From Sinorhizobium mexicanum (GTDB taxonomy: Bacteria > Pseudomonadota > Alphaproteobacteria > Rhizobiales > Rhizobiaceae), in contig NZ_CP041238.1 of the NCBI RefSeq assembly GCF_013488225.1, positions 1,203,501 through 1,267,500 on the forward strand: 64,000 nucleotides of DNA, read 5' to 3'. The first letter of the stretch is position 1. Each line of letters begins with the position of its first letter. Shown here piece after piece: positions 16,631 through 26,564 of this stretch. A program made the position numbers and the translations under genes. The notes beneath the pieces were generated by a model, which was given only the letters and a program-made list of their open reading frames with translations, was not told the origin of the DNA and did not search any database.

Positions 16631-17128
16631 TTAGCTGTAGGGCGAATAGCACTGGCGACGGGGGCCGCCATAGGGCTGATAGGTGTTGTCCGAGGGGCGA
16701 TATGACCGATAGCGCGCATAGCACCAGCGGGTATGGGAGCCGCCGCCGCTGTATCTCGGGCCGGAATATCTCGGCTGGCTCAGCAGACCACCGACGATCG
16801 CACCGGTCGCTAAGCCGCCGATGAGCGCGCCGAAATCGTTGTCATCATCGTGATGATGGTAACGGCGGTGGTAGCGGTTACGATAATAGCTATAGCCATC
16901 GCGATGACCGCGGCGATAGCTTCGATGGCCGGATACGCAATACGGCAAAGCACACCCGCGCCCCTTCCGTGCCTCGCCACGCTCATAAGGAAACTGCACC
17001 TGCTGAATGTCCGTGGCTTGCGGCTTCGCCGCCGGAATGACAGGAAATGCTTCAGCGGGCGGAACGCTGCTGATTGCCGTCGCCAGGGACAGTGCGACAA
17101 TTGCTAACGTCTTCATTGGCTTCACCAT
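16631..17128 (-). CDS. BA14K family exported protein
   Basis: A 165-residue protein with a signal peptide (KTLAIVALSLATAISSVPPAEA) and the BA14K C-terminal motif: CYARYRSYRPSDNTYQPYG followed by PRRQC, the cysteine-framed repeat known from Brucella BA14K, an immunoreactive lectin-like protein. The middle is rich in His, Tyr and Arg (RYHRRYHHHDDDND) and then has a glycine-rich hydrophobic helix GALIGGLATGAIVGGLL that may insert in a membrane. Start could be the ATG at 17128 or the ATG at 17116. Confidence 0.82.
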   Translation of the reverse strand: MVKPMKTLAIVALSLATAISSVPPAEAFPVIPAAKPQATDIQQVQFPYERGEARKGRGCALPYCVSGHRSYRRGHRDGYSYYRNRYHRRYHHHDDDNDFGALIGGLATGAIVGGLLSQPRYSGPRYSGGGSHTRWCYARYRSYRPSDNTYQPYGGPRRQCYSPYS

Positions 17129-17272
17129 TTCCTTTCTGGACAAACCGATTCCTTTTACAGGAGAATGGCTAAGTTCGCATTTTGTGCCATCTTCCGGCGA
17201 GCAATCACGATCATTTGATCGTCGCGTCCTGCCTCACGATGCTTGGGATTAAACGCTGGAAGTCATCGGACC

Positions 17273-19339
17273 TCAGGGCAATTGTCGCCCTGTTCTCAAG
17301 TCCGATACGATGTCCGCGGGCTCGCCCAAGCGGGATTTGTAGACCTGGTAGTTCTCCATTACCCGCTGGACATAGTTGCGCGTCTCCTCAAAGGGGATGC
17401 GTTCGATCCAGTCCACGACGTCATCGATCGGCTTGCCGCGTGGGTCGCCATAACGCTCGAGCCATTCCGGCACGCGGCCCGGGCCGGCATTGTAAGCGAT
17501 GAATGTCAGTATGTAGGAACCGCCGAAGCTGCTGATCTGCTCGCCGAGATAGTGCGCCCCGAGAGTCGCATTGTAGCCTGCATCGGTCGTCAGCCGGTCC
17601 TTGGAATAGGCAAGGCCGAAGCGGCTTGCGACGCCTTTGGCAGTACCTGGCAGAAGTTGCAGCAGGCCGCGGGCATTGGCGGCGGAAACGGCGGCCGGGT
17701 TGAAGGCACTCTCTTGCCGGGCAATCGCATAGGCCAGCGCCATGCCGGCGCCCGTGATATCGGCGCTGGACGGGATGACGCCGATCGGAAAGGCAAGCGC
17801 GGCGACATCGATGCCTCGGGCGAAAGCGATTTTGCCAATTTGCAGCGAAAGCTGATGATCGCCCGTCTTTTCCGCGCGTGCCGTAAGCATCGCGAGCTCG
17901 CCGGGGCTGATCAATTCTTCCGCCAGCGACCGATAAAGGCTGTCCGCGCGCCAACCGTGGCCCGCGGCGTCCAGCCGGGCGATGGCCCTGATGGCTTCGC
18001 GGTGTTCGAATCGTGTTCGATCCTCCTGCGTCGGCGAGGGGTAGCTTACGTCAAGCGTCGGGCGGCCGAGCCTGGCTGCGGCAAGCTGCCCATAGAACGT
18101 GCCCGGGTAGCGCGCCGCATTGCCAAAATATTCGCTCGAATCGCCGGGGCCACCTGCCGCGGCGGCGCGTCCCAGCCAGTACCAGGCGCGTGAGGCGGAG
18201 ATCGGCCGGCTCGACGCCGAAAGGATCTTCCGGAAATGTCCTGCCGCAGTTGCCGGATCTTCCAGGCCTCGCAGCGCGTACCAGCCGGCATGGAACTCCG
18301 CGTCGACAATGTCGGTCGCTTCGGTCGCCGCGTGGTTGGCGGCGATGCGGTAGGCACCACGGAAATCCCCTGCGTCGAGCAGCCCGCGGCTGACGATGCG
18401 CTGCTCCGTCCACCATTCGCCCGGGTTCACCAGGGCTTCGCGGTCCTTGGGCATTTTAGCGAGAAGCTTGGCGGCCTCCTGGTATTTCTCCTGCTTGCGC
18501 AGATGCTCGATGCGGACAAACAGAAAGGCGGGGCTTTCGCGCCATGACGAATCGACTGTCTCGATCAGCGACGCGGCGTTGCCCGTGCCACGGATAACGG
18601 CAGCCCAAGCCCGATAAAGCGACTGCGCCTTGCCGAGATCGCTGAAGCGTCCTGCCTGCTCGACGCGGCTGCGGTAGAGAAGCATCTCCATACGGCGCTC
18701 ATGGTCGGCGGTCGTCAGGAGACTGGAAAATTCAGCGAGGATCTTCGTTTCGGTGTCCTTATCGAGCGCGTCTTTCAACCAGATGCCGCGCAGATGGCGC
18801 GCCGCCGCTGCCTTTTGTCCTTCAGCCGCGAGCGCCCTGGCGAGGATGATGGCGCCCTCCGCCGTTTCGGGCTCGGTCGCGCCGAAGGCCGCGATCACAT
18901 CGAACGCGGGCGGATTTTCGCGATAGAGCGCCCTTTCCGAGTGCGCCCGCAGCGATTTCAAGCCTGGCCAGCCTCGAAGCTCCCGCTGTGCCTCGGCGAT
19001 TTCGTAGGATGGAATGCCCTTCTGCCCAGAAACGGCGATGGCCCAGGTGAGAATGTGGCGCTCCAGCGTTCCGGAGGACATCCCGTCACGAACGGCAATT
19101 GCTTTGGCGGGTTGGCGATCAGAAAGCGCGTCGAGGCCCGTTTTCAAGGCTGCGTCAATCGGCGTGACGGCCGCGGGCATTGCGCTGGTGAGGTCCTTGG
19201 TCGCGACACGTCCCGCTTTGCCGGCTGAGCCCGGCTTGTTCGTCGGTACCGGTGCCCGCGCCTCGCTCGCCGCAACCGAGGCAGACAGCATCACGGCGCC
19301 GACCATGGCGGCGACGGGCAGAAGGAGTGGTCTGCGCAT
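17273..19339 (-). CDS. Soluble lytic murein transglycosylase (Slt-like)
   Basis: A 688-residue periplasmic enzyme: signal peptide from the ATG at 19339 (RRPLLLPVAAMVGAVMLSAS), then a long alpha-superhelical region with TPR-like helices (about residues 60-510), and the C-terminal SLT catalytic domain. The catalytic Glu is in IARQESAFNP, followed by ANARGLLQLLPGTAK and NATLGAHYLGEQI, with AYNAGPGRV near the end. It cleaves the MurNAc-GlcNAc bond forming 1,6-anhydro products. The first in-frame ATG at 19417 would hide the signal peptide. It is divergent from dapA. Confidence 0.9.
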   Translation of the reverse strand: MRRPLLLPVAAMVGAVMLSASVAASEARAPVPTNKPGSAGKAGRVATKDLTSAMPAAVTPIDAALKTGLDALSDRQPAKAIAVRDGMSSGTLERHILTWAIAVSGQKGIPSYEIAEAQRELRGWPGLKSLRAHSERALYRENPPAFDVIAAFGATEPETAEGAIILARALAAEGQKAAAARHLRGIWLKDALDKDTETKILAEFSSLLTTADHERRMEMLLYRSRVEQAGRFSDLGKAQSLYRAWAAVIRGTGNAASLIETVDSSWRESPAFLFVRIEHLRKQEKYQEAAKLLAKMPKDREALVNPGEWWTEQRIVSRGLLDAGDFRGAYRIAANHAATEATDIVDAEFHAGWYALRGLEDPATAAGHFRKILSASSRPISASRAWYWLGRAAAAGGPGDSSEYFGNAARYPGTFYGQLAAARLGRPTLDVSYPSPTQEDRTRFEHREAIRAIARLDAAGHGWRADSLYRSLAEELISPGELAMLTARAEKTGDHQLSLQIGKIAFARGIDVAALAFPIGVIPSSADITGAGMALAYAIARQESAFNPAAVSAANARGLLQLLPGTAKGVASRFGLAYSKDRLTTDAGYNATLGAHYLGEQISSFGGSYILTFIAYNAGPGRVPEWLERYGDPRGKPIDDVVDWIERIPFEETRNYVQRVMENYQVYKSRLGEPADIVSDLRTGRQLP

Positions 19340-19636
19340 CAAGAGCCCCGTGTGTCCCCGTTCATTGTCCGCCGGATCGCCTGCCGAAAAGTTAGCGGCA
19401 TTTGTCGATGGCCGCAAATCATGGGTACGGTATTTTCACGAGGGCCTGTTCCAGCATCGCTTCGAGCTGGCCGAACCGCCTCTCGCGCTATCGCTTGGGT
19501 AAAAACCGACGTGAAATGCGTCTTCACGACGCTTGCCGCAACCACGTCACATGATTATGGTGCGGCAGTTTTTTAACCGTCGATTGCGGCCAAAGCGTGG
19601 GAGTTTCCTGCTCCTTGCGGCCGTCAGGAGTTGTGC

Positions 19637-20521
19637 ATGTTCAAGGGTTCCATTCCCGCACTCGTAACACCGTTCACCGCCACCGGCTCGGTGGACGCGG
19701 ATAGTTTCGTCGCGCATGTGGAATGGCAGATAAAAGAGGGCAGCCACGGGCTGGTGCCGGTGGGCACCACCGGGGAATCGCCGACCTTGTCCCACGACGA
19801 ACACAAGAAGGTCGTCGAACTCTGCGTCGAAGCGGCAGGCGGACGCGTGCCCGTCATTGCCGGTGCCGGCTCAAACAATACGACCGAAGCGATCGAGCTT
19901 GCACAGCATGCCGAGAAGGCGGGCGCTGACGCTCTTCTGGTCGTGACGCCCTATTACAACAAGCCCACGCAGAAGGGTCTCTTCGCTCACTATGGAGCAA
20001 TCGCCGAAAGCGTGAAGCTCCCGATCGTAATCTACAATATTCCCGGTCGTTCGGTTGTCGACATGAGCGTCGAGACGATGGCTGCGCTGGCAAGGGCCTA
20101 TCCGACGATCATCGGCGTCAAGGATGCGACCGGCAGGATCGAGCGTGTCTCCGAGCAGCGTATGGCCTGCGGCAAGGAGTTCGTACAACTCTCCGGCGAG
20201 GACGCGACGGCGCTTGGTTTCAACGCGCATGGTGGTGTCGGCTGCATTTCCGTTACCGCGAATGTAGCGCCGCGCCTCTGTGCGGAATTCCAGGCGGCGA
20301 CACTTGCCGGTGAATACGCCAAGGCGCTCGAGTACCAGGACAAGCTGATGCCGCTCCACAAGGCTATATTTATGGAGCCCGGCGTCTGCGGCGCAAAATA
20401 CGCACTGCATCGCCTGGGGCGGATGAGCCGTGCCGTTCGTTCGCCGCTCTTGGCGACGCTTGAGCCGGGTACCGAAGCGGCGATCGATGCCGCGCTTCGG
20501 CATGCGGGATTGATGAACTGA
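19637..20521 (+). CDS. dapA: 4-hydroxy-tetrahydrodipicolinate synthase
   Basis: A 294-residue TIM-barrel enzyme condensing pyruvate with aspartate semialdehyde, the first committed step to diaminopimelate and lysine. Motifs: [14 protein letters not shown] (catalytic Thr), [13 protein letters not shown] (Tyr), YNIPGRS, and IIGVKDATG with the Schiff-base lysine. AGGAG lies six bases before the ATG at 19637; a TTG two codons upstream is possible. The stop codon shares a base with the start of smpB, so the two are translationally coupled. Confidence 0.96.
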   Translation: MFKGSIPALVTPFTATGSVDADSFVAHVEWQIKEGSHGLVPVGTTGESPTLSHDEHKKVVELCVEAAGGRVPVIAGAGSNNTTEAIELAQHAEKAGADALLVVTPYYNKPTQKGLFAHYGAIAESVKLPIVIYNIPGRSVVDMSVETMAALARAYPTIIGVKDATGRIERVSEQRMACGKEFVQLSGEDATALGFNAHGGVGCISVTANVAPRLCAEFQAATLAGEYAKALEYQDKLMPLHKAIFMEPGVCGAKYALHRLGRMSRAVRSPLLATLEPGTEAAIDAALRHAGLMN

Positions 20522-21000
20522 TGGCCCCCAAAGGCAGCCAGCGCACGGTCAAGAAAGTCGTGGCGGAGAACCGCAAGGCCCGCTTCAACTACGAGATCGT
20601 CGATACTTACGAAGCCGGTCTTGTCCTGACCGGCACGGAGGTCAAGTCGCTGCGCGAAGGAAAGGCCAACATCTCCGAATCCTACGCGACCGACGAAGGC
20701 GGTGAGATCTGGCTGATCAACTCCTATCTGCCGGAGTATTTGCAGGCCAACCGCTTCAACCACGAAACGCGCCGGCGTCGCAAGTTGCTGCTGTCGAAGC
20801 GGGAAGTGAACCGACTGCAGGGCGCAGTCAACCGCGACGGCATGTCGTTGATCCCATTGCGGATTTATTTCAACGACCGCGGGCGGGCGAAGCTGGAACT
20901 TGCGCTCGGCAAGGGCAAGAAACTGCACGACAAGCGCGAGACCTCCAAGGAACGCGATTGGAACCGGCAGAAGAACCGGCTACTCAAGGAGCGCGGCTGA
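20521..21000 (+). CDS. smpB: SsrA-binding protein
   Basis: A 159-residue protein of the SmpB family that carries tmRNA to stalled ribosomes. Landmarks: [37 protein letters not shown], and a basic C-terminal tail ([20 protein letters not shown]) that enters the mRNA channel. It starts on the last base of dapA's stop codon (TGATG). The tmRNA gene itself is not in the window. Confidence 0.96.
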   Translation: MAPKGSQRTVKKVVAENRKARFNYEIVDTYEAGLVLTGTEVKSLREGKANISESYATDEGGEIWLINSYLPEYLQANRFNHETRRRRKLLLSKREVNRLQGAVNRDGMSLIPLRIYFNDRGRAKLELALGKGKKLHDKRETSKERDWNRQKNRLLKERG

Positions 21001-21048
21001 TCTGGCCGGTGAGGGGGCGCTCGCGCTGCCCCGCATGAAGTCCTGATC

Positions 21049-21627
21049 TTAAAGTTCGACGTCGTCCGCCACTGGCTCGACCGCACGCGGTGTGCGTTCA
21101 GAGGGTTCCCGGCCGATTTCGCTTCTGAGCGTAACGAGGTCTATGAAGTGATCCGCCTGGCGACGCAGATCGTCGGCGATCATCGGCGGCTGGGTCGACA
21201 TGGTCGAGACCACCGAGACCTTGCGGCCCTTGCGTTGTAGCGCTTCGACGAGCGTGGTGAAGTCGCCGTCGCCCGAGAAGATGACGAGGTGGTCGACTGT
21301 CTCGGATTGCTCCATGGCGTCGATCGCCAGCTCGATATCCATGTTGCCCTTGATCTTGCGTCGTCCGAGCGAGTCGGTGAATTCCTTGGCCGGCTTGGTG
21401 ATGACCTTATAGCCATTGTAGTCCAGCCAGTCGATCAACGGACGGATCGACGAATACTCCTGATCTTCGATAAGCGCGGTGTAATAGTAGGCCCTGAGCA
21501 GATATCCGCGCTTTTGGAATGCTTTCAGCAGCTTGCGATAGTCGATGTCGAAACCGAGACTTTTCGATGCGGCGTAGAGATTGGCGCCGTCTATGAAAAG
21601 TGCGATTTTCTCGCGGGGATCGAACAT
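21049..21627 (-). CDS. NYN-domain (LabA/DUF88-like) protein
   Basis: A 192-residue PIN-like NYN domain protein, a predicted ribonuclease fold. The acidic metal-site residues are visible: ALFIDGANLYAASK (Asp and Asn at the N-terminus), KGNMDIELAIDAM, and FSGDGDFTTLVEALQ followed by GRKVSVVS. AAGGAA lies 8 bases before the ATG at 21627, favouring it over the ATG at 21645. Family members act on RNA or in regulatory complexes; its target is unknown. Convergent with smpB, sharing a GC-rich 48-bp gap. Confidence 0.85.
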   Translation of the reverse strand: MFDPREKIALFIDGANLYAASKSLGFDIDYRKLLKAFQKRGYLLRAYYYTALIEDQEYSSIRPLIDWLDYNGYKVITKPAKEFTDSLGRRKIKGNMDIELAIDAMEQSETVDHLVIFSGDGDFTTLVEALQRKGRKVSVVSTMSTQPPMIADDLRRQADHFIDLVTLRSEIGREPSERTPRAVEPVADDVEL

Positions 21628-22097
21628 CGTAATTTCCTTTTCCATGCCCGGCGCATTTTCGACCTCCCGCAGGGAGGGTGCGCAGAAAATAGGTGGATTA
21701 CATTAATAATTGCTGATATTGCAAATAATGTAGGTTATACCACGCATTAATCCAAGCAGCGCACGGCGCATATAGCTAGTTTTAGCAGTTGCTGCAGTTC
21801 GTCCACACTTCAATTTCCGATTGCTGCTGCACTTTCGACCATTGCATTGTGCAAGGCAATCACCATGTGTGGCCCATACTTGCGGCACATAAGACGCTAT
21901 ATTCTACCATGTGTCAGTGGTTGATGTGAGCACCGAATGCAGGAAAAACTTGAACTTATGCTGTTTTGATTGTATCCGGGCGGCTAATTCCAGAAATCGG
22001 AGCCGATGAGGCTGTCAAGTGACGGCTGTTCCGGTTTCGTGTCGTTTAATCCGTGCAGCGGCAACACCGCCGCGCCTTGATTTGCAAAGGACAGGCT
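21628..22097. other. AT-rich promoter region between NYN gene and rpoZ
   Basis: A 470-base stretch without a gene and clearly less GC-rich than its surroundings, mainly 21690-21960. It includes a loose inverted repeat (ACATTAATAATTGC, then GCAAATAATGT, 21699-21731). It presumably holds divergent promoters for the NYN gene and rpoZ-relA. The AT drop is unusual for this window. Confidence 0.4.
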
Positions 22098-22505
22098 ATG
22101 GCCCGCGTCACCGTCGAAGACTGCATTGACAAAGTCGACAACCGTTTCGAACTCGTTTTGCTCGCCAGCCACCGCGCACGCCTGATTTCGCAGGGTGCTT
22201 CCATCACCGTTGACCGTGACAACGACAAGAACCCCGTCGTCGCGTTGCGCGAGATCGCCGACGAGACCCTTTCGCCCGGCGATCTGAAGGAAGACCTCAT
22301 CCACTCGCTGCAGAAGCATGTCGAGGTGGACGAGCCCGAGCCCGATCCGGCTTCGCTGACCCAGCCGGAAGCAGCTGCCGCCTTCGCGGACGCGGCGGAA
22401 GAGGAAGATCAGCCGGAAGCGCTGACCTTCGACCGCATGTCCGAAGAGGAGCTGCTTGCGGGCATCGAAGGCCTTGTGCCCCCGGAAAAGAGCGACGACT
22501 ACTAA
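22098..22505 (+). CDS. rpoZ: RNA polymerase omega subunit
   Basis: A 135-residue omega subunit. The conserved start [19 protein letters not shown] and the following [13 protein letters not shown] and [16 protein letters not shown] match family core residues 1-60. The acidic C-terminal extension is typical of alphaproteobacteria. Omega stabilises RNA polymerase assembly and forms part of one ppGpp site, and it lies directly before relA/spoT. ATG at 22098 has AGGACAGG in front. The stem at 22546-22573 separates it from the next gene. Confidence 0.95.
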   Translation: MARVTVEDCIDKVDNRFELVLLASHRARLISQGASITVDRDNDKNPVVALREIADETLSPGDLKEDLIHSLQKHVEVDEPEPDPASLTQPEAAAAFADAAEEEDQPEALTFDRMSEEELLAGIEGLVPPEKSDDY

Positions 22506-22545
22506 GATCCGTTCCGGGACGTTTGTTCCAACGTGTTTTCAAAGC

Positions 22546-22579
22546 AGTGCGCCACTCCTATGATTGGCGCACTTTTTTA
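22546..22579 (+). terminator. Terminator downstream of rpoZ
   Basis: Nine-base perfect stem AGTGCGCCA/TGGCGCACT around a ten-base loop, followed by six T. It lies 40 bases after rpoZ and 30 before the relA start, so much of rpoZ transcription may stop here. Confidence 0.85.
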
Positions 22580-22608
22580 TTTGCCTTTTCCCACGGAGCC
22601 GCCAGCGG

Positions 22609-24834
22609 ATGATGCGCCAATACGAGCTCGTTGAGCGCGTGCAGAAATACAAGCCCGACGTCAACGAAGCCCTGCTGAACAAGGCTTACGTCTATGCCAT
22701 GCAGAAACACGGCCAGCAGAAACGGGCAAGCGGCGATCCCTACATCTCCCACCCCCTCGAAGTGGCCGCCATCCTCACGGAAATGCACCTGGACGAGTCC
22801 ACGATCGCGGTTGCGCTGCTGCACGATACGATCGAGGACACGACCGCGACGCGGCAGGAGATCGACGATCTCTTCGGCGAGGACATCGGTGCGCTGGTCG
22901 AGGGGCTGACGAAGATCAAGAAGCTCGATCTCGTCACCAAGAAGGCCAAGCAGGCGGAAAACCTTCGCAAGCTCTTGCTTGCCATCTCGGACGACGTCCG
23001 CGTTCTGCTCGTCAAGCTTGCCGACCGCCTGCACAACATGCGCACGCTTGACCATATGTCGCCGGAGAAGCGCGCACGCATCTCCGAAGAGACGATGGAC
23101 ATCTACGCGCCGCTGGCCGGACGCATGGGCATGCAGGACATGCGCGAGGAGCTCGAGAACCTCGCTTTCCGCCATATCAATCCGGAGGCCTACGAAACCG
23201 TCACCAGGCGGCTGCAGGAACTGTCCGAGCGCAACGAGGGCCTTATCAAGAAGATCGAGGAGGAGCTGAGCGAACTGCTGCAGGCCGAGGGCCTGAAGGA
23301 GGCGCTCGTCAAGGGACGCCAGAAGAAGCCCTATTCGGTCTTTCGCAAGATGCAGTCGAAATCGCTTTCCTTCGAGCAACTGTCGGATGTCTGGGGCTTC
23401 CGCATCATCGTAAATGATATCCCTTCGTGCTACCGGGCGCTCGGCATCGTGCACACACGCTGGCGCGTCGTTCCGGGTCGCTTCAAGGACTATATTTCGA
23501 CGCCGAAGCAGAACGACTACCAATCGCTGCACACGACGATCATCGGCCCGTCGCGCCAGCGCATCGAGCTGCAGATCCGCACGAAACGCATGCATGATAT
23601 CGCCGAATACGGCATCGCGGCGCACGCGCTCTACAAGGATCGCGACGCCGTGGCGACGGATGCGCCGCGATCACCGACGTCGAACGCCTATTCCTGGCTT
23701 CGCCGCACGATCGAATCGTTGGCTGAAGGCGACAATCCCGAGGAGTTCCTGGAGCACACGAAACTCGAACTGTTCCAGGATCAGGTCTTCTGTTTCACCC
23801 CCAAGGGGCAGCTGATCGCACTGCCGCGCGGCGCTACGCCGATCGACTTCGCCTACGCCGTGCATACGAATATCGGTGATACCTGCGTCGGCGCCAAGAT
23901 CAACGGCCGCATCATGCCCCTGGTCACACGCCTCAACAACGGTGACGAAGTCGAGATCATCCGCTCCGGTATTCAGGTGCCGCCGCCCGCCTGGGAGGAA
24001 ATCGTGGTCACCGGCAAGGCGCGCGCTGCGATTCGTCGCGCGACGCGAGCGGCCGTCCGCAAGCAATATGCTGGTCTCGGCTACCGCATCCTGGAGCGAA
24101 CCTTCGAACGCGCAAGCAAGAATTTTTCGCGCGAGGCGCTGAAGCCGGCCTTGCACAGGCTCGGGCAGAAAGAAGTCGAGGACGCGATCGCCGCGGTCGG
24201 ACGGGGCGAGCTGTCCTCGCTCGACGTCCTGCGTGCGGTTTTCCCTGATCATCAGGACGAGCGCGTCACGGTCAAGCCCAGTGCAGATGACGGCTGGTTC
24301 AATATGCGCAGCGCCGCCGGAATGGTCTTCAAGCTTCCCGGCCGCTCGAAAGAGGCGGTCGCAGAGCAACAGGCCGAAGGGCCGGAAGCATTGCCGATCC
24401 GTGGCCTTTCCGGCAATGCCGAGGTGCATTTCAGCCCGGCCGGCGCCGTTCCTGGCGACCGCATCGTCGGCATCATGGACAGCGACAAGGGGATTACCAT
24501 CTATCCGATCCAGTCGCCGATCCTGCAAAAGTTCGATGACGAACCGGAGCGCTGGATCGATGTGCGCTGGGATCTCGACGAGGCGAACAACAGCCGGTTC
24601 ATAGCCAGGATCGCGGTCAGTGCGCTGAACGAACCCGGCACTCTGGCGGAGATCGCCCAAGCGATCGCGACGACCGACGTCAACATCCGTTCGCTCTCCA
24701 TGGGACGTGTTGCGGCGGATTTCAGTGAATTGCAATTCGACCTGGAAGTCTGGGATCTGCGTCAGTTGAACCATCTGATCACCCAGCTCAAGGAGTTGCC
24801 GAGCATTTCCATGGTCAAGCGGCTGTTCGAATAG
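22609..24834 (+). CDS. relA: Bifunctional (p)ppGpp synthetase/hydrolase (RelA/SpoT homologue)
   Basis: A 741-residue long RSH enzyme. Order: HD hydrolase (YISHPLEVAAIL with His, ALLHDTIEDT with the His-Asp pair, about residues 40-150), synthetase (PYSVFRKMQSKSL to GFRIIV, about 240-355), TGS domain (CFTPKGQLIALPRGATPIDFA, about 390), and a C-terminal ACT domain (SALNEPGTLAEIAQAIATTD). It makes and degrades the starvation alarmone, and is the main RSH in rhizobia. The ATG at 22609 follows GGAGCC; an ATG next to it is equally possible. Confidence 0.95.
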   Translation: MMRQYELVERVQKYKPDVNEALLNKAYVYAMQKHGQQKRASGDPYISHPLEVAAILTEMHLDESTIAVALLHDTIEDTTATRQEIDDLFGEDIGALVEGLTKIKKLDLVTKKAKQAENLRKLLLAISDDVRVLLVKLADRLHNMRTLDHMSPEKRARISEETMDIYAPLAGRMGMQDMREELENLAFRHINPEAYETVTRRLQELSERNEGLIKKIEEELSELLQAEGLKEALVKGRQKKPYSVFRKMQSKSLSFEQLSDVWGFRIIVNDIPSCYRALGIVHTRWRVVPGRFKDYISTPKQNDYQSLHTTIIGPSRQRIELQIRTKRMHDIAEYGIAAHALYKDRDAVATDAPRSPTSNAYSWLRRTIESLAEGDNPEEFLEHTKLELFQDQVFCFTPKGQLIALPRGATPIDFAYAVHTNIGDTCVGAKINGRIMPLVTRLNNGDEVEIIRSGIQVPPPAWEEIVVTGKARAAIRRATRAAVRKQYAGLGYRILERTFERASKNFSREALKPALHRLGQKEVEDAIAAVGRGELSSLDVLRAVFPDHQDERVTVKPSADDGWFNMRSAAGMVFKLPGRSKEAVAEQQAEGPEALPIRGLSGNAEVHFSPAGAVPGDRIVGIMDSDKGITIYPIQSPILQKFDDEPERWIDVRWDLDEANNSRFIARIAVSALNEPGTLAEIAQAIATTDVNIRSLSMGRVAADFSELQFDLEVWDLRQLNHLITQLKELPSISMVKRLFE

Positions 24835-25102
24835 CCACGTGTAGGAGACGTCCACCAGCCGTCGCCATTTTTCAACTGCGATGCTTGGCGGTTCGTGTCA
24901 TTGAGTCGCGCCCTGATCAGGCCGACTCGATGCCGCATTCGGAGCGATATGTTTTCTGTGCATCTGCCCACGGAATGGGCAGGGAGGGGGCGAAAGATCG
25001 CTTGTCATGCGTCGCCTGCATGGCTGCCGCCTCATCCTGGCGCTGGTGGGACGATGGTCGCCAAACTATCTTCTGCTCGGGAGGTAAACGAAGAGGTTTG
25101 CC

Positions 25103-25255
25103 ATGTTCAAGCAGTTGAAGAAAATCACCCGTGCCCTGCACATCCCGACCGTTCAAGAGCGTGAGGCCGCCTATCTGAACGGTTCCGTCGATCGTATCGA
25201 TCTGGAATACCGCCAGCGTCAGATCGATCGTGGCCTGTTCCGCAACAGCTTCTGA
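25103..25255 (+). CDS. DUF3563 family small protein (50 aa)
   Basis: A 50-residue protein: MFKQLKKITRALHIPTVQE, then AAYLNGSVDRIDLEYRQRQID, ending FRNSF. This is the DUF3563 pattern, small cytosolic proteins of proteobacteria with unknown function. AAGAGG lies 7 bases before the ATG at 25103. The 268 bases before it contain an inverted repeat GAGTCG...CGACTC around CCTGATCAGG (24903-24928). Transcribed alone. Confidence 0.75.
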   Translation: MFKQLKKITRALHIPTVQEREAAYLNGSVDRIDLEYRQRQIDRGLFRNSF

Positions 25256-25445
25256 TTTGGTGTCGAGCCTTTAGGGTGGCTCCGCGACGAGTTATGCGTC
25301 AAGCGAATAGCTCTGTTGCCGATCTCTGCGGTGCCGTCGGTGACTTGCCTGTGGCGGACATGACGCCTATCTTGCGGCCCACAACGGGGCGGAGGCGCTT
25401 TAGTCGCACCCGCGGGCCGCTTCGAGACGCGATCATGACGGCATA

Positions 25446-26003
25446 ATGTTATTCAGGCGCAGAAAACCGGTTACGATTTCCGAAAGGCTTCGCGCGTTGT
25501 TGTGGCCGCGCAAGGGCCCCTCGCGCGGGCTGCGCTACGTTGCCCTGCGCATTCTGCGTCTGTCGTCGTCTCCGCACTCGATCGCGGTCGGGGTTGCGGC
25601 CGGCGCTGCATCGTCGTTTACGCCGTTCTTCGGCCTTCACATCGTCCTTGCCGTCGCCCTTGCGTCGATTTTCTCCGGCAATCTGGTTGCAGCCGCCATC
25701 ACCACGGCCCTCGCCAATCCGGTCACAATTCCTGTCATCCTGACGGCATCTTACGAGATCGGCATGGCGCTGACCGGGCCGCAAGATGGCACCGCTGTCA
25801 GCGGCACTGAGATCGGCGATATGGTCGAACGCCTGGAACTCACGGAACTCTGGGGGCCGGTATTCAAGCCGATGCTCGTCGGGTCACTTCCACTCGCCAT
25901 CGTCGGAGCGCTTGTCTTCTACCCGCTCGCGTACCAGGCAGCCCGCCTTTTCCAACGGCGCCGCCGGCGCGCGCGTTCCCAACAGGTCGAACAATCATCA
26001 TGA
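25446..26003 (+). CDS. DUF2062 membrane protein
   Basis: A 185-residue protein with a basic N-terminus and three or four hydrophobic segments. The DUF2062 signature is [20 protein letters not shown] followed by PFFGLH and then [20 protein letters not shown] basic cytoplasmic tail ([10 protein letters not shown]) ends it. Function unknown. The last four bases ATGA overlap acpS, so it is coupled to phosphopantetheinyl transfer and, through lepB-rnc-era, may lie in one long operon. Confidence 0.85.
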   Translation: MLFRRRKPVTISERLRALLWPRKGPSRGLRYVALRILRLSSSPHSIAVGVAAGAASSFTPFFGLHIVLAVALASIFSGNLVAAAITTALANPVTIPVILTASYEIGMALTGPQDGTAVSGTEIGDMVERLELTELWGPVFKPMLVGSLPLAIVGALVFYPLAYQAARLFQRRRRRARSQQVEQSS

Positions 26004-26419
26004 TCATCGGCATCGGCAGCGACCTCATCGATATTCGCCGGATAGAAAACTCGCTCGAGCGCTTCGGCGAGCGCTTCGTCAATCGGTGCTTCACGGACAT
26101 CGAGATCGCAAAATCGGACGGCCGCAAGAACCGCGCAGCGTCCTATGCCAAGCGCTTCGCCGCCAAGGAGGCCTGTTCGAAAGCATTGGGCACCGGCTTG
26201 GCTCAAGGGGTTTTCTGGAAAGACATGGGCGTCGTCAACATGCCCGGCGGAAAGCCGACGATGCAACTGACCGGCGGCGCGGCCGAGCGGCTCCAGAAAA
26301 TCTTACCCGCCGGCCATCGTGCCGCCATCCACCTGACGATCACGGACGACTTCCCGCTCGCACAAGCCTTCGTGATTATCGAGGCACTGCCCGTTGCCCC
26401 GGTGGAGGGAACGGTTTAG
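26000..26419 (+). CDS. acpS: Holo-[acyl-carrier-protein] synthase
   Basis: A 139-residue AcpS that moves 4'-phosphopantetheine from CoA to acyl carrier protein. The N-terminal [20 protein letters not shown] has the Mg-binding Asp, and [14 protein letters not shown] holds the conserved Glu and Lys. The start overlaps the DUF2062 stop by four bases. In this neighbourhood with lepB, rnc and era it is part of a conserved alphaproteobacterial order. Confidence 0.95.
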   Translation: MIIGIGSDLIDIRRIENSLERFGERFVNRCFTDIEIAKSDGRKNRAASYAKRFAAKEACSKALGTGLAQGVFWKDMGVVNMPGGKPTMQLTGGAAERLQKILPAGHRAAIHLTITDDFPLAQAFVIIEALPVAPVEGTV

Positions 26420-26564
26420 AGCATTCTGCTGAAAAGACGGAGCGGCGGTCGCTTGAAGCGCGCGGTTGCGGCAACATATAGGATCGAATTGCGTGGCGAC
26501 GCGCAGCACGGAGCCTGAAGCACAAATATCGGGCATCCGACGCAGGATGAAGGAAGACAGCAGC

